Assembly: GCA_021904315.1 (NCBI GenBank)
Contig: CM038917.1
Location: forward strand, 7,920,041-7,984,040
Reading direction: 5' to 3'
Length of the DNA: 64,000 nucleotides
Source of the DNA: Sphagnum magellanicum
Taxonomy: Eukaryota; Streptophyta; Sphagnopsida; Sphagnales; Sphagnaceae
The notes under the pieces were generated by a model. It saw only the letters and a program-made list of their open reading frames with translations, did no database searches and was not told the origin of the DNA. Every line of letters starts with the position of its first letter. The stretch's first letter is position 1. Below, piece by piece: positions 13,270 through 24,749 of the stretch. A program made the translations under genes and the position numbers.

Positions 13270-13689
13270 TTACTTTTAAAAACAATTCCTCAAAATGGCG
13301 AGAATTCGCCACCCCGAAAATAAAGTAAAAATTTTCTTTTCTTTTCGTTTTTTTTTTGGGGCGAATTTGTTGGCAACTGGAATGCACCTTTCTTTCACAC
13401 TTTCTCTGTTTTCAGGCTCCTTTTCTGGCCTCTCTTGTGTTTTTGCACCAATTTCTTCTTCGTCATCTTCTTTCTGAATGCTGCTCTTGTGCAGTCGAAG
13501 AACATGTTGCGATTTGGCGTCGGCGCTGGGAGGAAACTCCGGGAGTGAGAATGGAAGTGAGAATGACGGTGGTTTTTTCAGTATTGTGACGGGGCCGGGG
13601 AGCCACGGATTTGAACCGGAGAAGAAGAAGAAGAAGAAGCAACCGGGGACACATACAGACAGGAAGGAAGGAGAGTGCGGGAGGGAGAG
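13270..13689 (+). promoter_or_regulatory. Probable 5' leader of the RMR gene
   Basis: The AT-rich spacer changes here to more mixed composition with pyrimidine-rich runs and a GAA repeat (13619-13639). This is typical of a plant promoter or leader. Overlapping short frames on both strands are composition artefacts. No TATA box could be assigned with confidence. Confidence 0.35.
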
Positions 13690-16563
13690 ATGCCACCAAT
13701 AGATGCAGGAGTGGCAGCCAGGATTGTGGGGCAACGAGAGGTGATGATCTCTTTGGCAGGCCTTTGTCTGGTTCTTCTTACGCTTCTGTTAGGGAGAGTG
13801 AACTCCGCCGTCATCTTGCTCACTTCCAGCAACGAGACATGGTCTTTTCCCGATGCGGAAGCCAATTTTGGTATGTGATTTTTTTTTCGAATTTTCTAAG
13901 TGTTTTGTTTTGTTTCTTTTTTTTTCCTTGCTTTTTGCTTTGTGTGTTTCAGTCTTCTTCCCTCTCTTTCCTACTCTGATTGATGCTGTTTTTTTTATTG
14001 TCACAAAACCTAACCTTTAACCTAAATCCTCACCATGCCTGGCTGGAAAACAAAACCAAGGAAACAGCCAAAAAAAAGTACGAAACAAACACTGATGACT
14101 ATGGAAATGCTCCCACACTGTTTTTCCAATTTGTCTCCTCATTAGACAAAGGCATCTTCTTTTGTGTCTCACGGCTGCTTGCTGCTGTGTTGAGCAGTTT
14201 GATAACTGGAGGTGACAAAAGGAATGTTTGCACAAGGAATAAGAATTGCCTCTTTGGATACACCATGGATACACCATTGGCATGCATGTTGACAGAAATA
14301 CCCTAGCATCTCGGATGCAGTGTGCCTTGAGTCCACAACCCCTTGTGAGGTGCCAGTGCTTCAATTATGAAACACGGATTGATGGTGTGCATTCTGTTAG
14401 CTATTCTTCTACAATGGCTTCACCACTGTGCTCAGTCATCATGTTTATATAGGGCAGAACTGATCAACTGGGGGTCAACATTCCCAGCCTGTGTTTTTTT
14501 AAAATTTTTATTGTCGTTGTTGTTGCATTCTTCAAAATGCACAAATCTACTGGGAAAGCATGCAGAAATCACTTGCAGTGCCAGCCATTCTGCAGCTTTT
14601 GGTGAACTTGAATTGGCAGGCGATGTTCTGGGACATGGAAGAAGTCTGTGGTCAAGGAGTTGGTTGAATGGCGAGTTTCTTTTGTGTTTCATCATTTCTA
14701 CTAGAAGGAAAGAGGGAACTGTTGGTCAGTGGATTGACTTTTATTGTATTTTGGTTGGCAGCTCCTCGGATTCCGGCAGCTGGCATTATGGGAGTGCTGC
14801 ATAAGGCAAATCCACAGGATGCCTGTTCACCTCTGGTCAAAGATCCAGACTCACAGAGAAGTTTGCTCCCTCCTTTTGTTGTGGTTGCCCGTGGGGCCTG
14901 CAATTTTGATCTCAAGGTGCGACATGCTCAGGAAGCTGGATTTGGAGCTGTCATTGTTTATAACAATGTTGACGACCATGAACTTGTTACCAGTATGACC
15001 CCCCTTACTCCTGTTGCAAAGGAAGCTGTTTTTAGCATATGTCTTTGCTTCTCAAGTTTTGGATTCAAATATTTAGCTAAGGCTTTTAAGGAACTCTTTC
15101 TAAGTGCTCAAGCCTTGTTTCTCAACTGTTGTCAAGAAACTGTTACACAGATTTCCACCCTGTCAGCCTGTGTGTATTCCTTTGATATCTGATGTCCTCA
15201 CCCTACTGGAATGCTCTTATGTGAATAGAGGGGGGATTTCTGATCATATGCTCTTTGATGGAGGACTTTGAGAAGTGAACTGTAATATGTTTCAATACCT
15301 CTTCAATCATTCTGAAATGAAACAAATCTCAGAAGAGGCTTGAAATTCCAAAGAAACACAATGTGGAATGATTGTCAACCCTGGCAGCCTCCTTCATCAT
15401 CTCTAGGACAAACCAGGGTCTAGTTTGGGTGATGTACCCCAATGCTTGTAGCAATATGTTATTCATGATGAAGATGATTGTTTGATAGCTTGTGAATCAT
15501 CTGGCAAGGAGAAGATGATCATGATGAAGACACTAACAAGGTTATGACCACACTGATTGTTGGGATAGGTACCAGCAAAGTGTTGTTTTGGAGTTGTCTC
15601 TGCAATCTCACAGATATATGCCTAATGCAATCTGGTATTTCTGGTTGTAAATTGCAGTGTCAGGAAATTCAAATGACTTGAAAACCTATGCTGTCTTTGT
15701 CTCAAAGTCATCTGGACAGGACCTTCTGCAGTATGCAGGGGACACAAGAACAATCTGCTATATAATGCCAGCATTTGAGAATACAGCATGGTCAGTAATG
15801 GCGGTCTCCTTCATCTCTTTCATCGGAGTGTCGATTGTCCTTGCAACATTTTTCTTTGTGAGGCGACACCGGCTTCACCAACTGGCACCCCAATTACTCC
15901 TGACCAGGGAGCCATTAGGGATGAGCATAAGTGATGTGAAGGCTCTCCCCAGCTTTGTGTTCAAATGTGCGGGGGAAGGAAGAGGAACTGCAGAAACCTG
16001 TGCAATCTGCCTTGAAGACTATGAGGCTGGTGAGAACCTGCGACTGCTTCCTTGTCACCATGGTAAGAGCGCTCTCTCCCTCTGTGTGTCATGGATGGAA
16101 AAGCAACTGAACATTTTGCAAAATTGTGTTCCATGGACTTAGCTGGCAGTCCTATGCTAATTAGATTGCTGATTATTAATTGTTTGTCGCTAGGTAATGG
16201 TTTTTGCAAATGTTTCTGGTTTGTCCATTTATAACTGGGAGAGCCTCGGTTGTTGTGAATTGTGCAGAGTTTCATCTTGATTGTATAGACCAGTGGTTAA
16301 CAACGCGACGTGCATTCTGTCCAGTCTGCAAGAGAGATGCCCAGTCCAAAACTTGTGAACCTATTCCCATAGAGACCACTCCTTTGTTAGCTGCAGTTGG
16401 TAGGGCCCTTGGTGGTCCCATTCATGTTGGAACATCAATTGCCTCCACTCAAACATCTTCCTCATTCAACCCTCCTGCATTCCCATCACCAATTCACTCT
16501 CCAGATGTATACACTGTTGTTATACACACATGTCCAGAACAAAGAGGTGCATACTTATGCTAG
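13690..16563 (+). CDS. RMR-type vacuolar sorting receptor (PA domain, membrane helix, RING-H2)
   Basis: Four exons fit by phase: 13690-13870, 14762-14992, 15658-16062 and 16268-16563 (370 aa). Start is the first in-frame ATG; M19 (13744) is an alternative. Visible in order: signal peptide (hydrophobic 20-38, likely cut near VNS/AV); protease-associated lumenal domain to about residue 175, with ARGACNF and AVFVSKSSG; one membrane helix 181-205; basic RRHR; then a RING-H2 with C252, C255, C270, H272, H275, C278, C290 and C293. Plant RMR proteins bind vacuolar sorting signals in the secretory lumen and reach the protein storage vacuole; the RING suggests E3 ubiquitin ligase ability. Domain order and exon text match the family closely. 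The tail after residue 330 is short and unlike the long serine-rich tail of Arabidopsis RMR1, so a further 3' intron is possible. Confidence 0.9.
13871..14761 (+). other. Intron 1 of the RMR gene (891 bp)
   Basis: It runs from GTATGTG to the acceptor TTGGTTGGCAG. The phase-1 join gives an alanine codon and restores the family motif EANFAP. Frames inside are not coding. Confidence 0.8.
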
Positions 16564-18302
16564 CCCCTATGGAGGAAAGGTGAACTTGGTGGTCTTTTGC
16601 AAGAGGCAGCCTTACCTGGTGTTATGAGCAGAGTAAATCTGGAGTTGTTTGTAGGAGTACGTTAACTTGAGGTGTAGGTTTTGGTGTATCATACAGTATA
16701 TGAGTTTCCCATGGCCATGACAATGTATGTCAGTTGGTGTGGTTTGCATCCTCTGTGACAAGGACGCAAGGGTGGCGTAAGACTATGTACCAGCAAATAA
16801 GGTGGGATCTTGAATTCAATCCCTTTCCTTTGTTTTGGACTTGGATGGTGGCACATCACATAGCAGCCCATTGGCTGCAGTTGAGAGACCTCAAGTTGCT
16901 GAGAAGCAGTTTTGAGCACATTGCTGGGTTTTGTGGACAATGTGCAAAGTCCTGAGTTTGTGTTGTTGTAGCGTAGCTATTTGTAGAAACTAGTTTAGTC
17001 ATCATGATGGTCAGTCAATGCTAGTGGCTAATTACATTACTTCCTATTTACCCTCTATTTCTCAAGCTGGGTCACTGATTTCAAAGTAAGCTGCTGCAGA
17101 TTTTGAATCTGCTTCATCACCATGTGTCGTTAAAACATCTTCGCTTTCGCCATGGTCATTCGATTTTTCAACTCTATATACTAAGTTCTACCTGGCAGAT
17201 CTAACATCTTGTATGAAAGTTCCAATTAATAGTGTGTTTGGTTAGATGTTTAAGTTTCTCCATAGTTTGTGGAAGCCTTAGACTTAATCGCTTGGTTAGA
17301 ACTTTTGATAGACAATCTGTTCCTTTCTTTTGGTCATTGCACTTACCAAGATAATGCATTCGTATCTGCGTGGGTACTAATTGCGCAGTCTATTTAGCAA
17401 ATCTCTACCTCATTTCCTGTGAGTTTGATTTTTTGAAGCATCATTTGAAGTCAAACATCTGCCCTAAGATTTTTACCTCTTTTCCTAGGAGTTTGATATT
17501 TTGAGGTGTCTTGTGAAGCCCAATGCCTGCCTTGTTCTGCTTTGGAGATCATCTCTAGTTTGTAGGTTTGTGTATGGTCTTTTTGTCCCAAACTTTCCAG
17601 ACATTGAGAGTTTTATGTACTGGAAAAAGATTCTTTGCATCTTAAAATGTCTTGGGAGTTAAATTGTCCTTCTAATGGCTTCTCTTGTAACTTCTTGGAT
17701 GTAGCCATGAATCCAAGTCCTAGAGATATTTTTGGTGTTAACTTTAATAAGTTGACTCAACTACAATATGCAGGTATTGACATGATTTTTATACCTAGGG
17801 TCCATTCAAATCTTTTTGTTGGACATTATCAACAGTCAGTTTTAGATGTGTTCTTTAAATGTTTGAGGTGTTGTGGTTCTAAGTTTTCTGCATTTCTCTG
17901 ATGGTTAATAGTCTTATTGTCCATTTGAGGAGTAAAAGGCTACCCTCTAAAGTTTCTCTTGTAGAGTACCACATGTATAGAGGTTTGTTCAATGAAGAGA
18001 AATCTCTCCAAAATATTGTATATCTAGAGTCTTGTACATTGGGAGCTTATCTAAGCCCATTTGGTCTTTATGTTTGTCTCCTCCCTTTTATCTGTTATAT
18101 TCTGTTCTTGCTTCTTTTGTGTCTTCTGGTTTTTCCCTTCTGTGATGATGTAAAGTTGTTAACTAATATTGGAACTGAGTCTTGTGGTTGCTTCCAGACT
18201 TGGAACAAAAACTCAATATGCAGGCTAGCGATCGTTAACTGGCCTACATTCACTGCGAGGAGCTGATGAATTCAGGGGGGTAAATTCTGATAAATAAGTC
18301 AA

Positions 18303-18775
18303 TATAAGTAGCAATCGAGGTCCTTGTACAAATGAGAGATTGTTTCTATTGTTCATACTACTAGGTTTATAAGTAGCAATCGAGGTCCTTGTACAATTGA
18401 GAGATTGTTTCTATTGTTCATACTACTAGGTTTATAAGTAGCAATCGAGGTCCTTGTACAATTGAGAGATTGTTTCTATTGTTCATACTACTAGGTTCAT
18501 AAGTAGCAATCGAGGTCCTTGTACAATTGAGAGATTGTTTCTATTGTTCATACTACTAGGTTTATAAGTAGCAATTGTGGTCCTTGAACAAGTGAGAGAT
18601 TGTTTCTATTGTTCATACTACTAGGTTGATTCTTCTGATTACGAGGTACTATCGCAGGTATCAGAACAAGTGAGAGATTTGTCACTGCTGTTCATACTGC
18701 TAGTTTTATACTATCATGGGTATTGGAACAAGTAAGAGACTTGTCACTGTGCTTCCTACTGCTAGTTTTATTCTT
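18303..18775 (+). repeat. 65-bp tandem repeat, five clear units plus two decayed
   Basis: GCAATCGAGGTCCTTGTACA recurs at 18311, 18376, 18441, 18506 and 18571, exactly 65 bp apart. The unit continues AGAGATTGTTTCTATTGTTCATACTACTAGG. Two further diverged units (AACAAGTGAGAGATTTGTCACTGCTGTTCATACTGC and the next) carry the array to about 18775. The left units are nearly identical and divergence grows to the right. Confidence 0.9.
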
Positions 18776-19582
18776 TGTAAAAACCTCCGTGAATTCCATT
18801 CCACTAGTGTAGTCGAAGGCATCCTGGTTGATGAAATGCCTATGTTTGTTCTTTTACTCTTGTACAATGATACCCAACAGTTACCCTAAAGCCTAAACCC
18901 ACAGATTATCATGGTAAACACTTGAGAAGTAAAACTTGTCAATTTCTTCCACTGGGCAGCACCCTTGGGCTCGGGTGTAATAATGGGCTGAGGTCAAGGG
19001 GCCATGAGAGCTTGTTATTTACCCTTCGCTCTTAGTTCTAGTTCCACAGTTTTCTCATGAAAATCAGCAGTTCTTTGAAAATTCAAAGAGCTGCCCAAGA
19101 GTAGTGATCTTTTTGCACTTGGCACTTCTTTACAATAAGCCCTTCCCTTTTGGCACCTCTAACAATTTCCTCACCAAATAGCTAGGCAATGCACAAGGGA
19201 TAAAAATGAGGTGCTTTCTATTAGGTTTGTAAGTTCTTTCATTACAACTTTGGGCAATGCATATGGGATAAATTTACTGTGCTACTTGCTATTAGGTCAA
19301 AAATGATGAATTGGTTTTTCAGATTTACGACTCTCCAAACTTTGAGAGATTATATCTTCCTCATTCAAAAACTTGTTTGAGTGATTTAAAAAGTTACAGG
19401 TGCATCCCATAATGGTCTACATTTATCTTTAGACTTTAAAAACAAAGAATTATTATATGAAGAAGAGGGAGACCTATATAATATGTGAAGTGTTAAATCA
19501 CCCAACTTGGTTATCCTAACACTTTTGGTAATAGAAATTATACTCAACATAGTGAGTTGATAAGGGAACACCCAAAAGGCCA

Positions 19583-19623
19583 ATGCATAAAAGGGTGGTG
19601 TTTTTCACCACCCTTTTATGCAT
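19583..19623. repeat. Perfect 18-bp hairpin with T5 loop
   Basis: ATGCATAAAAGGGTGGTG (19583-19600) is followed by TTTTT and then by its exact reverse complement (19606-19623). The perfect pairing in an otherwise unstructured AT-rich area is notable. Confidence 0.9.
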
Positions 19624-21003
19624 AGCCTATTCTTACAAACTATAAAAGTATGAAAAAGAAAAGAATTTTATATTCTTGTTTTGACAATGCAAAGTGCACA
19701 CTTTTTATTAAGTTTAAGTTATTTAGTAATGGGCGAATCAAAGAGGGCTCATTGCAAACTAAGAAAAAAACTTTGTGTGCACTTGTCCTTGATTAATTAA
19801 AATATATCACATTATAAAAATTATATTTACATAATTTTGCTCTTGGAATCACGTTGGGGAACATTTTGAAAACTAATTAGGAAATTAAAGGAACTTGATG
19901 AAACACTGTGGAACCATTTGGGAACTTGGTGGGAACTCCAAATTCCAAATAATCCAAAATTGCTTAGAAATCAACTTTGAAATTGTCCCCAAGAATAAAC
20001 CAAAACTAATTTCAACCTAAACTTTGAACCTAAGGTTGTTAAAAAAATTGGACCTATTAAACATGGAACTATTTGTTGAAAGAAAGTTAACCTAGCCTTA
20101 GAAATTGATGGGTTTTAATTTTACAAAATATTCCTTATACTAGGAATTGAAAGGTTTTTCCATTTTAAAAAAAACTTTAAACCCAAACCTAACAGTTCTT
20201 GTAAAAACAATGTGTGGGAATATACTTTTTTGATATATCATTCGATAAAGGTTTTTTTTTTTTTTTTTTTTCAATTTATTTATCCATTGGATAAATGTAT
20301 ATTAACATTTTAAAAAATTCATTAGGTTAAGGTTCGAATATACCAATATTTTTGTTTTTTTTGGGTAGATGGGTAGGGTTTGGGTACCCCCTATCATATG
20401 AAAGAAAATTTCCAAATGTTAAAAAAATTTAAACAAATTTTAAAAGCCAAATCAATGTAAAAATGATAGAATCAAAGTGTTTGATTCATCCTTGACCAAG
20501 ATAAACAAGCTTCTAAATGAACATTTAGTGTATCAAAAGATAATGGCACCATGGTCAATGTTTGGTTAATGATGGGGTCTAAAGGTAATTTGTTACTCAT
20601 CTTTGGGCACGTCTTTGAGCACTTTAATAGGCTTTTGAATCATTTATTTTGTTATTGAGTAACATGAAAATTATGGCGCTCTGATCATTGGTAATCCCAC
20701 AATCTCAAAAACATTTTGCTACATACAAAAAAAATATACACATGAACAAAACGATTCCACAATTTCTTCAACTTTGATTTTCAAAATCAATGAACTATTA
20801 ATTTTGTGTCCTTTTCTCAAATTTGAAATTCCTAGCTACTATTGGTCATTCACAAATTCCTGCAAATCAATGAAGGTAGGAGAAAAATGCAAATGAATGA
20901 TGAAAGGAAGTTGATCTTCTCAATTGACAATGTTGTTCAAAAAACACAATAGTAGAAGATTTTGCAAATCACGAGGAAGAAAAGAAAAAATTGATTCCAA
21001 TAT

Positions 21004-21140
21004 ACAAAGCACAAGATGAAAAAATGCTCCTTTGACAAAGCTTGGATGAAGCATAAGATGAAAAAAATGATGTTATTATGAAAAAACCATTCCAATAGAC
21101 AAAACACAAGATGAAAAAATGTTGCTTTGACAAAGCATAA
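21004..21140 (+). repeat. Diverged direct repeat, ~95-bp spacing
   Basis: ACAAAGCACAAGATGAAAAAATGCTCCTTTGACAAAGC at 21004 recurs with three changes at 21099. It lies just upstream of the 51-bp array and shares its ACAAGATGAA word, so both may come from one expanding sequence. Confidence 0.6.
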
Positions 21141-21212
21141 GATGAAGATGATAATGTTATCCTATGAAAAAATCAAGATGACATTGAAAAACAAGCAACA
21201 AGAGGAGCAAAA

Positions 21213-21367
21213 AACAAGATGAAGACCTTGCACACATAGAAAAACACAAGACACCATAATGCAAACAAGATGAAGACCTTGCACACGTAGAAAAACACAA
21301 GACACCATAATGCAAACAAGATGAAGACCTTGCACACGTAGAAAAACACAAGACACCATAATGCAAA
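21213..21367 (+). repeat. 51-bp tandem repeat, three units
   Basis: AACAAGATGAAGACCTTGCACAC starts at 21213, 21264 and 21315. The units are almost identical. Because 51 is a multiple of three, all minus-strand frames stay open and give 94-133 residue frames with a 17-residue period. I read these as artefacts. Confidence 0.9.
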
Positions 21368-22169
21368 CAAAAAACAAAAAAAAGAAGTGAAGCAAACTTG
21401 TATAAGCACATGGAGTGCGCACCACAAACATAAAACAATTGAGAGTGACAATGACAATGCACAATGAGAGCAACGACAACATTGCGCAAATGATGAAAGT
21501 GAAAAAAATTTTACAAATGGAGCTAAAAGATAATTGTAGGGCAGATTTTTGGAAGAAAATCATACCTATTTCTTTGCATAGGTGAAGGGTCTATCTTTAG
21601 ACGCTTTTGGAATTTTTCACAACTCCCATTGGCTTGCTAGCTTGGGGATGGTGCCTCAAATTTTGGAAACATTTATCTTCTCCTATACTATCAACTTTTA
21701 CCAAAGTTCACAGTTTTTATTTTTTGCAATAACATCCTCCTTTGCAAGGCAAATGTAATGACCAAACTTCTCAAGCAATGCACAATTTGTACCTTAACTC
21801 CAATCTAGCAAGCTCCACATGGTCTTTAGTTCCATTGCAAGTTGTTTGTCATTTGCTCCCCAATTTAGTTCACATGGTCAAGCTTTCCCAATACCTTTCT
21901 CCATGGTTCTTTGTCAACCTTCAATCTTTAGATTGTAATTTATTCCACTTAAGAAAACACATCAACCTAGGTAGGTTGAGACATTAGTCCGTAAAGTGGT
22001 AATCGATTTTATGAAGGCCTATTCCAAAGCACAACCAATGTTCCCCAGCCATTTGATTCATATAACTACACATTACAAGAGGAACAAGCAAAATCCAAAG
22101 GTTGAACTAGTAGATAACCAATTGGTCCACCTTGGAAAAAACCTAGGAACATCATATGTTTAGTGTAAG

Positions 22170-22252
22170 GTAATGCCTTGGTAACATGGCATTACACTCT
22201 GAGAATTGAGGGTAAAGACTAGGTATAATGCCATGTTACTATGGCATTATAA
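22170..22252. repeat. Cruciform-like inverted repeat
   Basis: GTAATGCCTTGGTAACATGGCATTAC (22170-22195) pairs imperfectly with TATAATGCCATGTTACTATGGCATTATAA (22224-22252). Each arm is itself partly palindromic (TAATGCC...GGCATTA), so a cross-shaped fold is possible. Confidence 0.75.
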
Positions 22253-24081
22253 TTGGTTTAATGAATAAAGCCATGCCAATATAGTGGGGCCCCCTCTTTT
22301 TTGTATGGTGAGAAATCTTCCACCATACAATGGTGCACATTGTATTGGTTAGCCTTTCAAAGGGTGTTTTGCAAAATACAATGCCTGGTGTTGTGGTTAT
22401 GTAGTGTACATGAAGAATGAGTTGCAACTAGTGTTGTGAGGGTATCTAGATCACAGTGTTGAAACCAATGGTTTTGATTATAGGTATCAAGATCCGGATC
22501 TAGAATCCAAATTAGACTTTAGAATTGCTTTAGGAACCTTATTCTAGAACTTGCTTGGAGGTGAAAATTGGGTTCAAACCTACTAGGGGATTCGGTGGAG
22601 CAATTTGACCTAAGATCGCCTTGAAGTTTAGGTGTTTAGGCACATTTGGGTATTCTAGGGTTTAGGTTTTTATTTTAGTTTCCATAGCTTTCTCCTTTAG
22701 AGCTTTGGAGCTTTCCTATTCTTCATCATCTTGCTCTTGGTTTCCATTGTCTTTTGCTAGCATTTTTTTCCTTGTGTCTTTGCAACTACAAAAGTTTCGA
22801 TGAGAAAACAAGTGTAATATTTTTCAAAACATGTATTTCAATTTTATGTTGTCTTGTTATAATTTTTGGGATAGTTTGTGTGATGGATAGAAAAACTAGT
22901 TCAAGAACTCAATTCAAATAAAATCATCATTTAAAAAAATTATAACCCTAAACTTGAAAATCACACTCGGGGTTCACATTTTTTTCAAAATATCATTGCA
23001 TGTATATATTGATAACCATCATGTTTGGGGAAAGTAAAGGGACTGTATCTGGAGTTCTAGCATACTTTTTAAAAAATTCAGAACCTTACTTGGAAGGGTT
23101 ATCAAATAAATTGAATATCAGGTAAGTTATCAGAAAATTTTGGGTTATAAATATCAATTATGCATAAGGATAAGTTATCAAATAATCAGTTGATAACTGT
23201 TGATTAAACTGTTGGTTATACACTGTTTTTTTTAAAAATTAAAATTAAAAAATGCTTATTTTTTGGTATTAGTATTTAAAGATTGGTATATACTTATAAC
23301 CCCATGGAGAAAATCATAAAAAGCCTTGAATGATATCTCTTAATATAACCTGAATTTGTTTTGATTTCCAAGCCACCCAAAAAAAAAAAAAATTAAAATT
23401 CCAAGATCAGAGACAATTTTTTAAAAAATTCATAAAACAAATAATTACCACAGAACTTTCTGAAGCTCACAAGATTGTGAAACAACCAGCTTAGTTAGTA
23501 GCTTCCAATGAGATTGTGGATATGGTGGATAGGTCAGCTGATCTTTCCTATTTCAGTTCCTGGGTTCTTCTAGTTCTCCTCTGATCACCGAGAAATGGGC
23601 AATCTTTGGAGTCAATGATACTAGTCCCGAATCTAATTGGGAAGATAATTGTACCTTTTGATTGCAAAACTCTTAATGAATTACGGAATCTTAAACCCTA
23701 AACTTGCACTGTGAACATGTCAATGCAGAGTACTGGAGTTTGGTGACATTAAAGATCAAGGTGAGAGAAAGATTTCAAGTTGTAGTCTTAGCTGCAGTAA
23801 GGAAAACAAGGTGCATTATTAGTAAGCGATATTGTGCAGAGTCGGAATGTGATCAGTCAGATGCATACGGCTTGTACATACCTTGTTGCTGAGGCATGAT
23901 TGAATTCCATTGTCAAAGTGGTTACATTTCCATCTTTGGTTTTGAACAATTTTTTACAACTTGTCTGGATCTTAAATGCTGTCACTCCAAATTATCAAGT
24001 TCATCATCAGACTTTCTTTGGGACTTGATGAATGAGAGTAAAATATTTTATGATAAAACTATTTCTGAATATTATGTGCAG

Positions 24082-24704
24082 AGGAGGTTTTGTTCACATC
24101 TTCAAATGAGCAATCAAGCTGTTGGAGCTCCCACTGAAAGTGTGTGAATAGATTTGAAGTTCTTGACATCAGGTATTTCACTGAATTTCAACTTGGTCAT
24201 ATGAGACTACATTAACCTCTTTGAAGTCCTTTGAATTCCAATGCTGTTCAAATGTCTCCTCTCCTATTGGATGGAGCGTTTTTTGATTTCTTTGCTGATG
24301 AAAGATACCTTCATGTAATTTTCTTACTATTTGGGCTGCGGTTTATGATGAATATATGATGAATTTGGGTTGACCAAAAACTTGGGGTTCTGGGTTAATA
24401 CAGAAAGAGTCCCATCTCAGTGGCAGCAGCTGTGATTTACATGATTTTGCAACTGTCGGGTGACAAGAAATCCATCAAAGGTGTCAGTTCTTCCCTTTAG
24501 AAACTTATGATTTACTGGATTCATGTTTGATGAATTTCATAAGAACAGTTCACAGACTGAACAAGACTATATATATGGGTGGTGAAAGATGTATCCATGG
24601 TGACACAGGTGGCAGAGGCAACAATCAGAAGTGCATACAAGGACTTATACCTGCATGCTGCCAAGCTTATCCCAGATTGGTTTGCAAAAGAGGTGGACTT
24701 ATAG
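24082..24704 (+). pseudogene. TFIIB-like gene remnant, frameshifted, introns kept
   Basis: Three exons carry the C-terminal cyclin-like repeat of plant transcription factor IIB: 24082-24172 (RRFCSHLQMSNQAV, then VNRFEVLDIR in a shifted frame), 24404-24480 (KSPISVAAAVIYMILQLSG) and 24589-24704 ([29 protein letters not shown], stop). Intact TFIIB bridges TBP and RNA polymerase II at promoters. The phases of both introns match. The first exon has an extra GT or TG in GAAAGTGTGTGAATAG that shifts the frame and creates a stop. The N-terminal zinc ribbon and first cyclin repeat were not found upstream, where 23735-23900 holds only doubtful text. The protein ends a few residues earlier than I recall for the family. 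Kept introns mean it is a duplicated or truncated gene copy, not a retrocopy. An assembly error in a GT run is possible, but the missing 5' half argues for a pseudogene. Confidence 0.75.
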
Positions 24705-24749
24705 AGTCTACATGCTCCAAGCAGAAAAAGGAATGCTTCTTTGGATGAT

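Larger units (their letters stand above)
4900..13270. other. AT-rich spacer with repeats
   Basis: No gene is supported between the 4.4-kb gene and the RMR gene. The stretch holds a GA/CT-rich part (5040-5420), a 124-bp duplication, a ~1-kb foldback element, a GGTTCTGG-type dispersed repeat, AT microsatellites (AAT run at 12601-12629; CAT run near 12460) and three copies of the TAGCCAAATTTGGCTA palindrome. Confidence 0.6.
16564..23700. other. RMR 3' flank and AT-rich spacer with tandem repeats
   Basis: The first ~400 bp after the stop is probably 3' UTR. Short frames at 17635-18266 cannot be linked to any family. Beyond that the stretch holds the 65-bp satellite, a hairpin at 19583, AT-rich text, the 51-bp tandem repeat and a cruciform-like repeat near 22.2 kb. 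Confidence 0.5.

Noticed and set aside
13276..13979. Several overlapping frames on both strands around the RMR start
   Set aside because: They overlap exon 1 and its leader and have low-complexity serine or arginine runs; only the plus frame continues into the PA domain by splicing.
17635..18266. Two consecutive plus-strand frames, possibly a retroelement fragment
   Set aside because: No reverse transcriptase, integrase or gag motif; first frame begins at a non-ATG codon; no border found.
18303..18640. Regularly spaced direct repeats that might suggest a CRISPR array
   Set aside because: The whole 65-bp unit is repeated with no unique spacers; this is a satellite in a plant genome.
21157..21563. 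Minus-strand frames of 94-133 codons with hydrophobic, cysteine-rich 17-residue repeats
   Set aside because: All three frames stay open only because of a 51-bp tandem repeat; no start context, splice signals or family motif.
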